From Paroedura picta (Eukaryota; Chordata; Lepidosauria; Squamata; Gekkonidae): 64,000 nt of DNA. The position numbers and the translations under genes were made by a program. The stretch is from positions 23,830,001-23,894,000 of the forward strand of contig NC_135379.1 of the NCBI RefSeq assembly GCF_049243985.1. Direction: 5' to 3'. Under the pieces are notes generated by a model. The model worked only from the letters and a program-made list of their open reading frames with translations. It was not told the DNA's origin and did not search any database. Positions 24,801-34,436 of this stretch are shown here, in pieces (the first letter of the stretch is position 1; each line of letters begins with the position of its first letter).

Positions 24801-25080
24801 CTTGCTGCAAGGGACAGAGGGAACGGAGGCCCCTGCGTAGACTCGCGGTGCCTCCTCAAGGACCTTCCTGCCACCCCAACTAAAACAGCAGAACTGGGAG
24901 CTGCCGCAGACAGAGCTCTCCCCCCCCCCCCACCTCCGCAGGTGGCCAGAAATGAAGGGGCGGCGGCGGGGGGGGCGTCCTTCGGGGAGGAGTACGAGAG
25001 GACCTGCGCCCGCCTCCGCCAGCCCCAGAAACACTCACGCTTGGGTGCTTTTTAGCATGGCTCATCATGAGGCGAAACAT
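18752..25080 (-). CDS. NDUFA4: NDUFA4, cytochrome c oxidase-associated small subunit (four exons)
   Basis: The coding sequence is join(25080-25039, 21788-21700, 21100-21040, 18808-18752) on the minus strand: 249 bases, 82 residues plus stop, the size of the mouse protein as I remember it. The protein starts [14 protein letters not shown], has one hydrophobic span (about residues 15-38, [12 protein letters not shown] then [11 protein letters not shown]), then [25 protein letters not shown] and [18 protein letters not shown]. All introns have GT-AG ends. The ATG at 25080 is the first in its frame and sits in a strong context (CACCGCCATGT). The family was first assigned to complex I but is now placed with complex IV of the mitochondrial inner membrane. 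PHF14 lies divergently 12.8 kb away, as in human. The gene looks intact. Confidence 0.97.
18809..21039. other. NDUFA4 intron 3
   Basis: This is 2.2 kb of mostly AT-rich sequence with no repeat that I can name apart from a short GC-rich patch at about 19150-19270. No extra exon is needed by the protein. Confidence 0.8.
21040..21100 (-). CDS. NDUFA4: NDUFA4 exon 3
   Basis: It encodes the end of the split Cys codon and [20 protein letters not shown], the most conserved block of the family. The acceptor is TGTAG and the donor GTATGA. Confidence 0.97.
21700..21788 (-). CDS. NDUFA4: NDUFA4 exon 2 (transmembrane segment)
   Basis: It encodes [29 protein letters not shown] and the first two bases of a Cys codon. 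The acceptor is TATAG and the donor GTAAGT. Confidence 0.97.
22460..22805. repeat. Tandem duplication, unit about 170-180 bp, two copies
   Basis: Both units start caggcaggcaaaacaca, continue with tttctg and ctggaggtgggg, then aagccaac and gacttttt, and end at ccagttaccat plus a ctca-rich tail. They start at about 22460 and 22640. Divergence is moderate with small indels. Confidence 0.85.
22985..23030. repeat. AAT microsatellite followed by a G-run
   Basis: An (AAT)n-like tract (ataataataataatataata) is followed within 20 bases by runs of five and nine or more G. It is low-complexity sequence in NDUFA4 intron 1. Confidence 0.8.
24025..24136. mobile_element. Palindromic hAT MITE, copy B
   Basis: CAGTGGTAGTCAAACTGTGG at the left is mirrored by the diverged CCTCAGTTTGATTACCCCTG at the right. 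The centre is shortened relative to copies C and E. The flanks cagtaaac and cgtaaac are an imperfect target duplication. Confidence 0.88.
24451..24652. mobile_element. Penelope-related palindromic repeat with hammerhead-like core
   Basis: The two halves are inverted copies (ccaacaaagat then attcaag mirrored by cttgaat then atctttgttgg). The right end, gctacttcagaccaacacgg then cgaccca, matches the terminal sequence of the Penelope-like copy ending at 54170. The right half reads CTGAGGA (24534-24540), a 14-base hairpin stem GAGTGCATGCACTC (24542-24555), then GAAA: the order of a hammerhead ribozyme core. A CA-repeat replaces the outer left end. Confidence 0.75.
24669..24804. mobile_element. 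Palindromic hAT MITE, copy C
   Basis: It is 136 bp, nearly a full palindrome, flanked by a perfect 8-bp duplication CTGCAAGG (24661-24668 and 24805-24812). It ends 235 bases before the NDUFA4 exon 1 donor site. Confidence 0.93.
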
Positions 25081-25590
25081 GGCGGTGAAATGTCCGAGAG
25101 CCGACAACCCTCCTCTCCCACCTCAGGCCGTCTCCGCGATCCTTAAGAGAAGCGCAATGTCACTCGAGGACCCCTCAGCCCTTTCCCGAGGGCCTGCTGG
25201 GGCTGACCGACGTAGAGCCTTGTCCGTTAAGGCAGACCTCGCTGCCGCGACCGGCGCGCTCAAACAAATGGTATTAATGGCGCGAGGAGTTCGATTGGAG
25301 ACGCTCGTTGCCGGATTCCTCCTGTAAGTCATTGTCCCGAACCCCCCCCCTCCCACCCTCGCGCACAAGAAACAGGCAGTGAGTAAGACACTCGCATCGG
25401 ACAACCTCAACGGGGGAACAGCGCATGTGCGAGTTCGGATGTGAAAACAAGGGAGGGAGGCAGCGGTGTTTTTCGACCAGCGAATTGGGCACGTTGGGTT
25501 TGGTCGCCGCGGTGATGGCTGGGGCGAGCGGGAGCGCGCCTTAGCCAGGCGGGCACGTGCCGGTATTACAGAAAGCCCCAGCACTTCTAC
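24830..25590 (-). promoter_or_regulatory. CpG-rich promoter region of NDUFA4
   Basis: CpG-dense sequence surrounds exon 1 in otherwise AT-rich DNA. Upstream of the ATG (higher coordinates) are an NRF-1-like site GCGCATGTGCG at 25421-25431 and two CCAAT boxes on the minus strand (25294-25298 and 25484-25488). NRF-1 is a known activator of nuclear genes for respiratory-chain subunits, so the site fits the gene. The exact start site cannot be seen. Confidence 0.65.
25039..25080 (-). CDS. NDUFA4: NDUFA4 exon 1 (coding part)
   Basis: It encodes [14 protein letters not shown] and ends at a GTGAGT donor. The AKKHPS core is the conserved N-terminal signature of the family. The 5' UTR continues to higher coordinates. 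Confidence 0.96.
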
Positions 25591-26063
25591 CGGTCTCCGT
25601 GTCTAAATGCCCCAGGACTCCTGCTTCGCTTCTCTGCTCCAGTCTCTTGCCCTGAGAAGCGTCGCCGTTGAACTCCCGAGTCCAAAATGCCAGAATGTTG
25701 TGGCATCTTGAAAACAACCGACTTGACTGTAGCGCAGGCTTTTGTGAGCCAGATGCAGGACGTGCACTGCAGCATGCGGGTGGGAGGGCGTTCAGCAGAG
25801 ATTTCAGCACTGCTGAGCAATGGCAGCATGCCGGTGTGTTTCCTGAGATTTCTTTCCCTAAGAGCCTCTGGCCAGGAACCGGAGTCTCATCCTCCTGCCC
25901 TTCTCATTGGCCAAACGTTTTGAAACCGGTGCATCTGCCTGTGTTCAATGTTGTTGTTAGGTGCATTCGGTTCTTCTCCAGGGAGTCCTTCCTTCTCATG
26001 AGGTGGCCAAAGTATTTGAGTTTCACTGTTCAATAAGGGTCCCCAAATCCTTGCACCTTTTGA
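25591..26063. other. Intergenic DNA upstream of NDUFA4
   Basis: Moderate GC with no recognised repeat. Open frames here show no homology that I recognise. Confidence 0.5.
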
Positions 26064-26252
26064 GAATCATAGAATAATAGAGTTGGAAGGGACCTCATGG
26101 GTCATCTAGTCCCACCCCCTACACTATGCAGGACACTCACAACCCTATCGCTCATCCACTGTAACCTGCCACCCCCTTAAGCCTTCACAGAATCAGCCCT
26201 GGCGTCAGATGGCTATCTAGCCTCTGTTAAAAAATTTCCAAATAAATTCTAC
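26064..26252 (-). mobile_element. CR1 LINE 3' end
   Basis: On the plus strand it begins agaatcatagaataatagag and ttggaagggacctcatgg, followed by gtcatctagtcccacc and gcaggacactcac. This is the reverse complement of the CR1 3' UTR, and it is the same sequence as the copy at 63614. It is 5'-truncated, as usual for CR1. Confidence 0.92.
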
Positions 26253-26789
26253 CAGACACGGGTTGCCATGCTGTATCTCAGGAATGAGTAAAGAAGGAAC
26301 CTGTGCTGCCCCAGCTCCTGGTGACCAATTGGAGGCTGGACACGGCAGGTCCAGCTGAGTGACACGAATGTTGAAAGTGGAGAGACTTGAAGGAAGTTGC
26401 AGTATTAGCAGCTGGACAAGTCAGGCAGGGCTTGAATTATTGCCACTGGACAACTGCCAGCCTCTACCAAAATAGGTTTTCCTCTACCATATAATTTTTC
26501 AGTCATGTGTCAAGCCCAAGCATTTGGTCCAAAAATCATTCTATTCGTAAAAAGAAAATACTAAAAATCAAACACACCTTCTTGGCAATGCTTGTTTCAT
26601 CTTGAATTTGGCCCATTTCACAGTTGGATTTGTCCTTTTTCACAATTCAAAACAAGTTTCAAGTGCTTTTCATCTGTGCAGTAGAACTATTCCATACGGG
26701 AGCTGGTTGGGTAACCACCACTATTGGGGCTACTAACATCTTGCTGCCTTGGCTGGCTAATGGCGAAACAGCTGTAGGGTAATGCTTAG

Positions 26790-27003
26790 TACTGCATGAG
26801 GAGCCAGGACATACACGTTCAGATCTTCCACTGCTGTGATATTTCCAGATGATCTTGGGTCAGTCAATCACTCACAGCCTCACCCACCTCACAGGGCTAT
26901 TGTAAAGATAAAATGAAATAATGGGAGAATGATGTACACTGCTCTGAACTCTTCAGAAGAACAAGTTAAAATTGGACTCAATAAATTAATATATAGCCCA
27001 GAG
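26790..27003 (+). repeat. Diverged Sauria-type SINE, 3' half
   Basis: gatcttgggtcagtcaatca, acctcacagggctattgta, aagataaaatg and gggagaatgatgtacact are in SINE order and end near caataaattaat. The head is poorly kept. Confidence 0.7.
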
Positions 27004-27102
27004 TAATAATGTGCATACTGCAGCACTATTGTTGAGCAAAGTGAAACCTTAGTTCTGGGTAGGATTATCATCATCAGCCATTGGTGAGATGTCTTTGTAG
27101 GG

Positions 27103-27493
27103 TTGCCAGGCCCATATCGGGAAACTCCTGGAAATTAGGGGATGGAGTAGGGTTTGCCAGCTTTGGGTTGGGAAAGACCTAGAGATTTTGGAGGTCAGGG
27201 TTTGGTGAGAGGAAGAACCTCTCCAAATACCCTGAAAGATTGAACCTCACCCTCCTTGGGAACTGACCTTGATTGTCTAGAGATCAATTAAAACAGCAGG
27301 AGATCACCAGGTACTACCTGGAGGCTGGCAACCCTTGGGCGGAGCTTGGGGAAGACAGGGACCTCAGTGGGGTACAATGCCATAGAGTCCACCTGGCAGA
27401 GAATCCAGGGGAACTGATCCCTATAGTCTGGAGATGAGCTGCAATTCAGCAAGTTCTCGAGGTCCCATCTGGAGGCTGGCATCACTAGTTTTG
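27103..27493. repeat. Repeat with AGGGTTGCCA termini, dimeric or nested
   Basis: It starts AGGGTTGCCAGGCCC. An internal right terminus GGCTGGCAACCCT lies at about 27325-27337, and a second partial unit follows with ggtacaatgccatagagtcc and ggagatgagctgcaattc. Related pieces occur at 13116-13165, 30899-31098 and 62436-62546. It is probably a DNA-transposon-like family; the name is unknown to me. Confidence 0.6.
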
Positions 27494-27819
27494 GAGAAGT
27501 CTGCTTGGATTGAAAGGGTGCTTGCTGGTGGAGGTGGTCACCTCCATGGAGCTTAAATAGCCAGTGCTGTATCAGGACTTGGTATTGTATTAATGAAGGA
27601 GTCTTCAAGGCTGCAGAAGGTTCAGTTACCTTAAAGATACATATTAACATGTGATTGTCACAAGGATTTGCATCAGGACAACAGCTGTAAATACCCTGAA
27701 AGATTGAATTGTGAAATGTTGCAGGATTTGGATTGGGACTATATGGTACAAGGGTAAGAGGAGCGTCAGCTTCCCTGCCCTGAATGGTTTTCCAGACACA
27801 GGTGCAAATATTCACTGAA

Positions 27820-28043
27820 GAGCAGCTGGGTTTTTATACCCTGTTTTTTACTGCCTGAAGGAGTCTCAATGTGGCTTACAGTCACCTTCTCTTCTTCTCC
27901 AACAGACACTCTGTAAAGTATGAGTCTGAGAGAGTTCTGAGAGAACTGTGACACCCGGCTGGCTGCTTGTGGAACAGTGGGAAACTGAATCCAGTCTCCA
28001 AATTAGAGATTTCTGTTCTTAGCCACTATACCAAGCTAGCTCA
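27820..28043 (-). mobile_element. Sauria-type tRNA SINE
   Basis: Plus-strand text tgggtttttataccctg, ggagtctcaatgtggcttac, caacagacactctg, and the head aattagagatttctg and agccactataccaagctagc is the reversed SINE. Confidence 0.88.
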
Positions 28044-28859
28044 CACTGGAGTCTGAAGAAGGGGAAAGGACTTAGTGAAGTTAAACTTGGATTATCATGC
28101 CTCTTGGAGCCTTTCCTGTTCTCCAATGGGGTCCCCAAGGTGGAGAGGGGTTATTTCCTCTTGGGTTGATTCCTAGCCCTGGGCTGCTTCTGCCATTCAA
28201 CTTTTAGATCCTCCCTTTGAGAGGCCATAACAGATGATAGTCCAAGGTCAGAAACAAAATGCTGGATTGAAGGAGAAATGCTCTTCTTAAATTGTTATAT
28301 TTTTATTCAAGAACATTCAAGCCAAATGCAATTCAAGAACTGCACCCCAAGATTAAGTGTGCTTTGCAATACCTTGGACATATAGAATTTTCTTGGATAT
28401 GGCCAATTTTTTATAGGGGTACTCACTATTAGACAAAATGAGACCAGGGGGATAAAAGGGGGGGGGCACCTTCAAAATATAGCTGGGAAGTGTGATTGCC
28501 AACTGCCTGTAGGGAAAAATTCCTGTCTAATAGAAGTTTAATGTGATATTATTTATCTCCATGCTGTGAAACACTTATGTTGCACATTAAGCCTTAAAGG
28601 GGCAACATTTTTCTCTGTGTGTATTGCCAATCCTACTAAGTCCAGATGATGAATGTGTGAGTCTGTTTTTTAAGTCTATGGAGACACACTTCTTGGACTG
28701 GCATCTCCACAATATTAGTGCCCAAAGCAACTATTGGGGGCTGAAGAATATGCTGTTCTATCTCCCTGTATTTTCTTCTGTAAAAACACATTTTCAGCTT
28801 GTGGATCAAATTCTTACTGTTTGTTCCTGTTCACTCCATCAGATGCTTCAGACTGCTTG
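28044..28859. other. Intergenic DNA, nothing recognised
   Basis: No coding or repeat signal was identified. Confidence 0.45.
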
Positions 28860-29063
28860 TCAGGGAGGGGCTGTGGTTCAGCAGGAGAGCCTTTGCTTTG
28901 CATGCAGAAGGTTCCAGATTCAATTCCTGGCATTTCCAATTGAAAGTACTTTGTGGTAGGTCTGAGCATGGGTCCGTGGAGAGCTGCTGTCAGTCTGAGT
29001 AGAGATGAGTGACTTGGATAGACCGATGATCTGATTCAATATTAGGTAGTTTCATGTGTGCCC
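28860..29063 (+). mobile_element. tRNA-derived SINE of a second type
   Basis: The head ggctgtggttcagcaggaga and gcctttgctttgcatgcaga, with a B box GGTTCCAGATTCAATTCC, is tRNA-like. The body with ggagagctgctgtcagtctg, agtagag, gaccgatgatctgattcaa and tcatgtgtgc is that of a common reptile SINE. It is not a functional tRNA: the acceptor arm is not closed and the body runs on. Confidence 0.85.
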
Positions 29064-30898
29064 ACTTCTCCTTTTTCCTCACTTAAATTGTCTTTGATAT
29101 TCACAGTTAAATCCTAAACAGAAGTAATCGAAGCATGTAGATGTCAAAAGATTTAGAGGGGTGTAACTCTGCTTATGCTTGCAGTTCAAATAGCTGTTTG
29201 TGTAATACTATACGTTTTTAATTCCGTAATTGAAAAACATCTTTTAAAGGACCTTGGAGAAGGAAGCATGTTGACTCTTCAAAATCTGCGCAGGCGATGG
29301 CCATTACAGCTGAGCCAGTGTAGCCTTGTTCTGAAAAGAGGGAAGGAGCTTTGTGTTCATCAAAAGTTTCACTATTACTGTGGAAATCCATATCTTACTG
29401 GTATGTTTGGGGGGGGGGGAGTAGAGAGGCCTAGAAAGAGTACACACCTGTGCATTGGGCATCATGCTATCATGATAGACTTATAACCTATTGGTGCAAT
29501 CGCTCTGCACTTAGCTTGGCCATAAGAAGCTTCGTATTCTGAGTGGCAACCCTCATGAAGATAGTTCTAACTGGACATGTGAACACGCCACACGCTTGCA
29601 GGCCCAGCAATACTTGTGAATAACAGTGTCTCTGATGCAAAGCAGTTTGTGGAGTTCCGCTATAATTAAAGGAATTTACATCTGAATAAGTGCGTGTTTG
29701 AGGCCCAGAGCCTCAATATGCCAAAATTATTCATCAATATAGCTAGATGTAATAAGGCATACAAAAGCAGGTGGCAGGTTGGTTCCATCAGATAGCTTTA
29801 TGGTTTCCCTGATAAAGAGCATGCGATGGGGCCAGAGCAGAGAAATCTGAAAGAAATTACCAGGGTTACAATCTTTATTCTGGATTGCAGCTTCAGGAAC
29901 TTTCTCTATTTTATGTGCTCTGCCAATTACCGTAGGGAAATATTTCCTTTTTCTTAGCCTAATATCTTTGTTCTTAAAGACATTTCCATTTAAATGTAGA
30001 CGGCTGCATTAGTACATTTCTGAGGGAAAGGATAATGAGGTGTTTTGATGTGAGCACTGAGGCCTGTCTTCTTCCTTTGAAGCAGATGTACAATATTTCT
30101 GCAAAAAGCACATTGTATGATTGTGTGTAATATATAGCTGTGATAAGACTTCAGAGATAGAAATTCTTATCATCCTTTATTTGATCAGCACAGCCTAGAT
30201 TGAGGTGAAAATTATGTGATAAGGGAAATACAGCATATTTTGACTCTGTGCTTTTTGTTTTTTTGTTTTTGTTTTTTTATGGAGCAAAGACATCAAAAAG
30301 TTCCTTTGAGCACAGGGACTCATCACACGAGCCAGCTCAGGGAAGGAAAAATGGGGTTAATAAAGTACTTAGGTGTTTCAGTGTAAAAAAGCAGATTTCT
30401 ACTCTTCAGCAAAAGAAAAAAAAATCAGCAAGAGAGTAAGACAGCAAGCAGATTGTTTACTTGCTCCAGAGTCTTCTCAGCCTTGAAGTTGACGGCAAGA
30501 GACCTCCTGTCTTCCAATAAACTTATCCATCTGAACAACTCTCCAGACTGTACATTGCTCCACTGATGCTGTCTCTGCCCATCTGCTTTGCTTCCCAGGG
30601 ACTTGCTCCTTAAGCAACCATTCCTTCAAGCTGCCAGTCTCCTTTCATACAGATCTGATAAAAACACTCTCCCACACCAGCCTCACATTGATAGAACCCT
30701 CTTAAAAACATTCATTACATTGCTAAATGGTTTGGGCACCCACTTTTCCTCTATGGAACAAATATTGCAACAACTCACATTAAAAAAAAACAGAATTCTT
30801 TGTCCTGTTAAATATGTCCCCCCCCCCCACTCACACATAAGTTCAGTCCAACTTGTCCAAGACTCTTTGGCAAAGGCAGGACATTTCTTAGGCTCACC
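29064..30898. other. Intergenic DNA, mostly repeat-free
   Basis: AT-rich sequence with a T/G homopolymer-rich tract (about 30250-30280) and a C-run (about 30820). No gene is seen. Confidence 0.5.
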
Positions 30899-31098
30899 AA
30901 CCTTCAGGTGGGGCCAGGAGAGCTCCCAAAATTCCAACTGATCTCCAGGCTACATAGAACAGGGCCTTTGAAGAAAATGGCAGCTTCCAAGGATGGATTC
31001 TATGTCACGCTATCCCCATGGGGCTCCATCCTCTCCCCAAACATTACCCAGGGTTCACCCCCAACGTTAAAGGCATTTCTAGCCCAGAGTTGACAAGC
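30899..31098. repeat. Fragment of the AGGGTTGCCA-type repeat, reversed
   Basis: caccaaccttcaggtggggc, aactgatctccaggctacat and aatggcagcttccaaggatg match the reverse complement of the family at 27103-27493. Confidence 0.55.
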
Positions 31099-31719
31099 TC
31101 ACTTATATTATCTTTTCTAACCAACATAACATAAAGAACATCTAAAGAAGCTATAGGCTCCTTCAGAGCTCCAGGGAACCCAGGCCACTTGCAAGTTGTG
31201 AGTCCCCTAGCCATAATAAAGAAAACAAAATATGAAAACAAGGCAAGGCATGAGACACAATTTGAATACTGCTTATCTAAACTTGAAGGCCTCTTTGAAC
31301 ATGAGGATCAGGCCATATGGCCCTTTGTTAGACAATGATCTGGGAGACTCGGGGTCACATCCCCACTCATCCTTGAAACTTGCTTGGTGGTCTTGGGTTT
31401 GCCACTCTTTCTTGGAACTTAACCTGCCTCACAGGACAAAATGGAGAAAACAACATATGCTGCCTTGAGCTGTGTGGAGAAAAGGAGGACAAAATAAAGG
31501 TAATAGATACCATATTTACTGGGAAGGACAATGAATCGGACTGTAAAGCAACTCTTTAAAATGATTTTTAAAATTATGCACGCATATCCACAAAAGCTAT
31601 ACCGGTAGCCAAAATAGATTAGAGAATCTGCATTGGCCTTAGAAAATACTGAAATATACCAGCAAGGGGTTTGGGGGGGGGGTATTTTTTCTGATTTAGG
31701 TAAACCAAACAAACATACC

Positions 31720-32370
31720 TAGAACTGAATGCACTGGAAAAGTGGGTAGATGTGAACATCAATTCAACACAGATAAATGCAAAGTTCTACACCTGGGTAA
31801 AAAAATGAGAAGCATGGCTACTGAATGGACTGCATAGAGCGAGAAATCTAAGTTAAATATGAGTAGTCAGTGGTCTACAGCAACGAAACAAGGTTAAGGT
31901 AGACGGAGTGTATCAAGAGAGACATAACATAAATTGTAAGCTGTCATAAGCCTGCTGTACACTGTACACATCTGGAGCACTGTGTGCAGTTCTGGAGGCC
32001 TCAGTTCAAAAAGGATATGGCCAGATTGGGGCGGATGCAGGACAGAATTATGACCATGATCCAGAGACTGGGGTCCAAGTCCTAGGAGGAAAGGCTGAGG
32101 GACTTAGAAATGTTGTCATTTAGCAGAGAGCTGTTTCTGTTGGCAGCAAAAGTTGGGACTTGCAGTAATGCTTTCAAATGATGGGCAGAAAGGGGGATAT
32201 TAGGAATTTTTTAAAGGGTAGTTCAACATTGGAATTGGCTGCCTAAGGGGGTGGTGAGCTCCTACTGGCAGTCCTCAAGCAGCAGCCAGACAAACACTTT
32301 AGGCTGATCTTGCTTTGAGTAGGAGGTTGGACTAGAAGTCTTATGTTGCCCCTTCCAGTTCTGCAAGCTG
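31720..32370 (+). mobile_element. CR1-type LINE, 3' portion
   Basis: Reading frames preserve scraps of CR1 ORF2: an ALEKWVDVN-like start, then words equivalent to DKCKVLHLGK near 31770-31800. Non-coding text follows in CR1 order (tgtgtgcagttctggaggcc, then ggaaaggctgagggact), ending in ggttggactagaagtc and ccccttccagttctgcaagc. It is 5'-truncated and decayed. Confidence 0.8.
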
Positions 32371-32399
32371 AATGCCTAATCTATTTTTAGTCCCTGATG

Positions 32400-34436
32400 T
32401 GAGTAGCATACAGTCAATGGGAAGCTGAAGTGCTCAGGGAGGATACAGGCCTTGCATCTTCCATGGCTGATGGAGGACTACACAAATTAGTGTAGTTCAA
32501 TCAATCTTTTACCGCCTTTGAAGGAGAGCACCAAAATACTAGTAAATTGGATTTGAGTTGCGAAGCTTTGGCAAGCTATTTTGCAGATAAGCTCCTATCG
32601 CTTCACCGTGACCTTCCCTCCATGTATCAGCCGTGGAAATTTTGACTTGACTTGAATTTCCATGGCTGATACAGAAACGGAACTGGAGACGCCTTGGCTG
32701 GCTTGTCAGGAGACGTTTGATGGCTTCAGTTGACTTTCATTAGCTGAAGTGGACAAGTTGCAGGCTTCAGTGCGGGCAACCACTTGCAGATAGGAGAAGT
32801 GCTCTGGGAGATTGTCAAGCTCTCCCTCTCATTGGGACGGGAGTAGTCCAAGAGGGTTTGAAGGGGGCAGTGGTGCACCAGTTACTGAAGAAGTCATCGT
32901 TGGATCCCATGCCCCAGCCAACTATCACCTGGACTCACAGTTGGCGTTTCTGGGTAAGGTGGTTGAAAGGGCTGCAGCAGACCAACTCTCAGTGTACTTG
33001 GAGGAAATTTCAGACCTTGATCCTTACCAGTCTGGCTTCCAACCTGGCCATGGGGTGGAGACGGTGCTGGTCACCCTGATAGGTGATCTCTGTCACCAAC
33101 TGGATTGAGGTGGCTCAGCCTTTCTCATGATGTTTGATCTGTCAGCAGTGTTTGACATGTAAACTATGAGTTGTTCGCCCACTGCCTTGCCTGGGATGGG
33201 ATTCAGGGGACAGCCTTGCTGTGGTTGTGCTCCTTTCTCTGGAACTGAACACAGACGGTGGAGGTGGGGGATAAGCAATGGCATTGGTTCCATCTCACCT
33301 GCAGGGTGCCGCAGGGCATGGTCCTTTCTCCCACCCTATTCAACATCTTTGTCTGTTCTCTGGCCGAGCTGGTGCGAAGTTTTGGGCTGGAGTGTCATCA
33401 GTATGCTCATGACACCCAGCTATTTCTCTTGATGGACGGCTGCCCCAACTCCCCTTCAGAAACTTTTGCCAGATGTCTGGAAGAGGTGACCGTTTGGATC
33501 AAGCAAAGCCAGCTGAAACTCAATCCTGACAATGAGGCCCTGTGGCTATACCAGATCAGGAAGCTCACTTGCCCATCCTTGATGACATGCAACTTAAGAT
33601 CTCTTGCGCCACCAGGAATCTAGGGGGTGATTCTGGAGTCCTCCTTGTCTGTGGAGGCCCAGGATGCAAGAGTAGCCCAACTGGCTCGGCTACTAGTGCC
33701 TTAGCTGTCCTGAGAGCACCTTGACACAGCGATTCATGCAACTGTCATCTCCAGGCTAGATTTCTGTTATTTGCTTTATGCGGGCCTGCCCTTGTCTCTG
33801 CTCCAGCCGTTACAGCTGATACAAAATGCAGCTGCAAGGGTCTGTCCTGAAACATCGTGAAGGGCCAATACTTAGCCTGTGCTGAGGCCGCTACACTGGC
33901 TACCAATGGAGTACCAGATCAGATTCAAGGTTATGTCCTTTAACGCTATACACGGTCTGGGCCCTGTGTAGTTGAGGGACCATCTAACTCCTTATGCTCC
34001 ACGTGGGTCATTGTGATCCACACTGGCAAATAGGCTTGAGATCCCTGAGCCATGGGAAATCTGCCTGGCCTCTACTAGGGTCAGGGCTTTTTGGGCCCTG
34101 GCCCAGTCTGGTGGAATGAGCTCCCAAAAGAGCTGAGGGCCCTGAAGGAGCTTGTATCATTCTGCAGGGCCTGTAACACAGAGCTTCCGCCAGGCCTTGG
34201 GTTGAGATCAGACAGAACAGGGAACATCTTGCTCCTCCCCAGATTGCTATTTTACCATCTTTCCGGGCATACCAGATGTGTGTGTGTGTGGCAGCGGGCT
34301 GGGTATAGAGATGAGGGTTAGGGTGGGTGGGATTTTTATGGTACTGCTTTACTGTTTCAGTTGTTGTAAACTGCCATGAACCAGCAGAGCTGGAAACAGC
34401 AGAAAATAAATGCTATAAATTAAATAAATAAATAGG
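32400..34436 (+). mobile_element. L2-like LINE, long but decayed
   Basis: Plus-strand pieces in order: a 5' block around 32560-32640 (EALASYFADKLLSLHRDLPS), AFLGKVVERAAADQLSVYLE and LDPYQSGFQPGHGVETVLVT (about 32.94-33.08 kb), GMVLSPTLFNIFVCSLAELV, then HQYAHDTQLFLLMDGCPN (the YADD site degraded to YAHD), and WIKQSQLKLNPD. The C-terminal pieces reach WWNELPKE (about 34.11 kb). The 3' tail with aaattaaataaataaataa ends near 34436. The frame changes repeatedly, so it is inactive. It begins just after the CR1 copy ends. Confidence 0.9.

Larger units (their letters stand above)
21789..25038. other. NDUFA4 intron 1
   Basis: This 3.25-kb intron is more repeat-laden than the rest of the gene. It holds a 170-bp tandem duplication (22460-22805), an AAT microsatellite and G-run (22985-23030), two palindromic hAT MITEs and a Penelope-related palindrome (24.0-24.8 kb), and the downstream part of the CpG-rich promoter region. 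Confidence 0.8.

Noticed and set aside
25123-25584. A 153-codon minus-strand frame upstream of NDUFA4
   Set aside because: It lies in the CpG-rich promoter, has no recognisable domain and is not in frame with the NDUFA4 ATG through a spliced path that I can see.
27288-27815. A 175-codon minus-strand frame
   Set aside because: It runs through the AGGGTTGCCA-type repeat and unrelated DNA up to a SINE; there is no domain or splice support.
28860-28935. Possible tRNA gene
   Set aside because: It has A- and B-box-like words, but the acceptor stem does not close and a SINE body follows.
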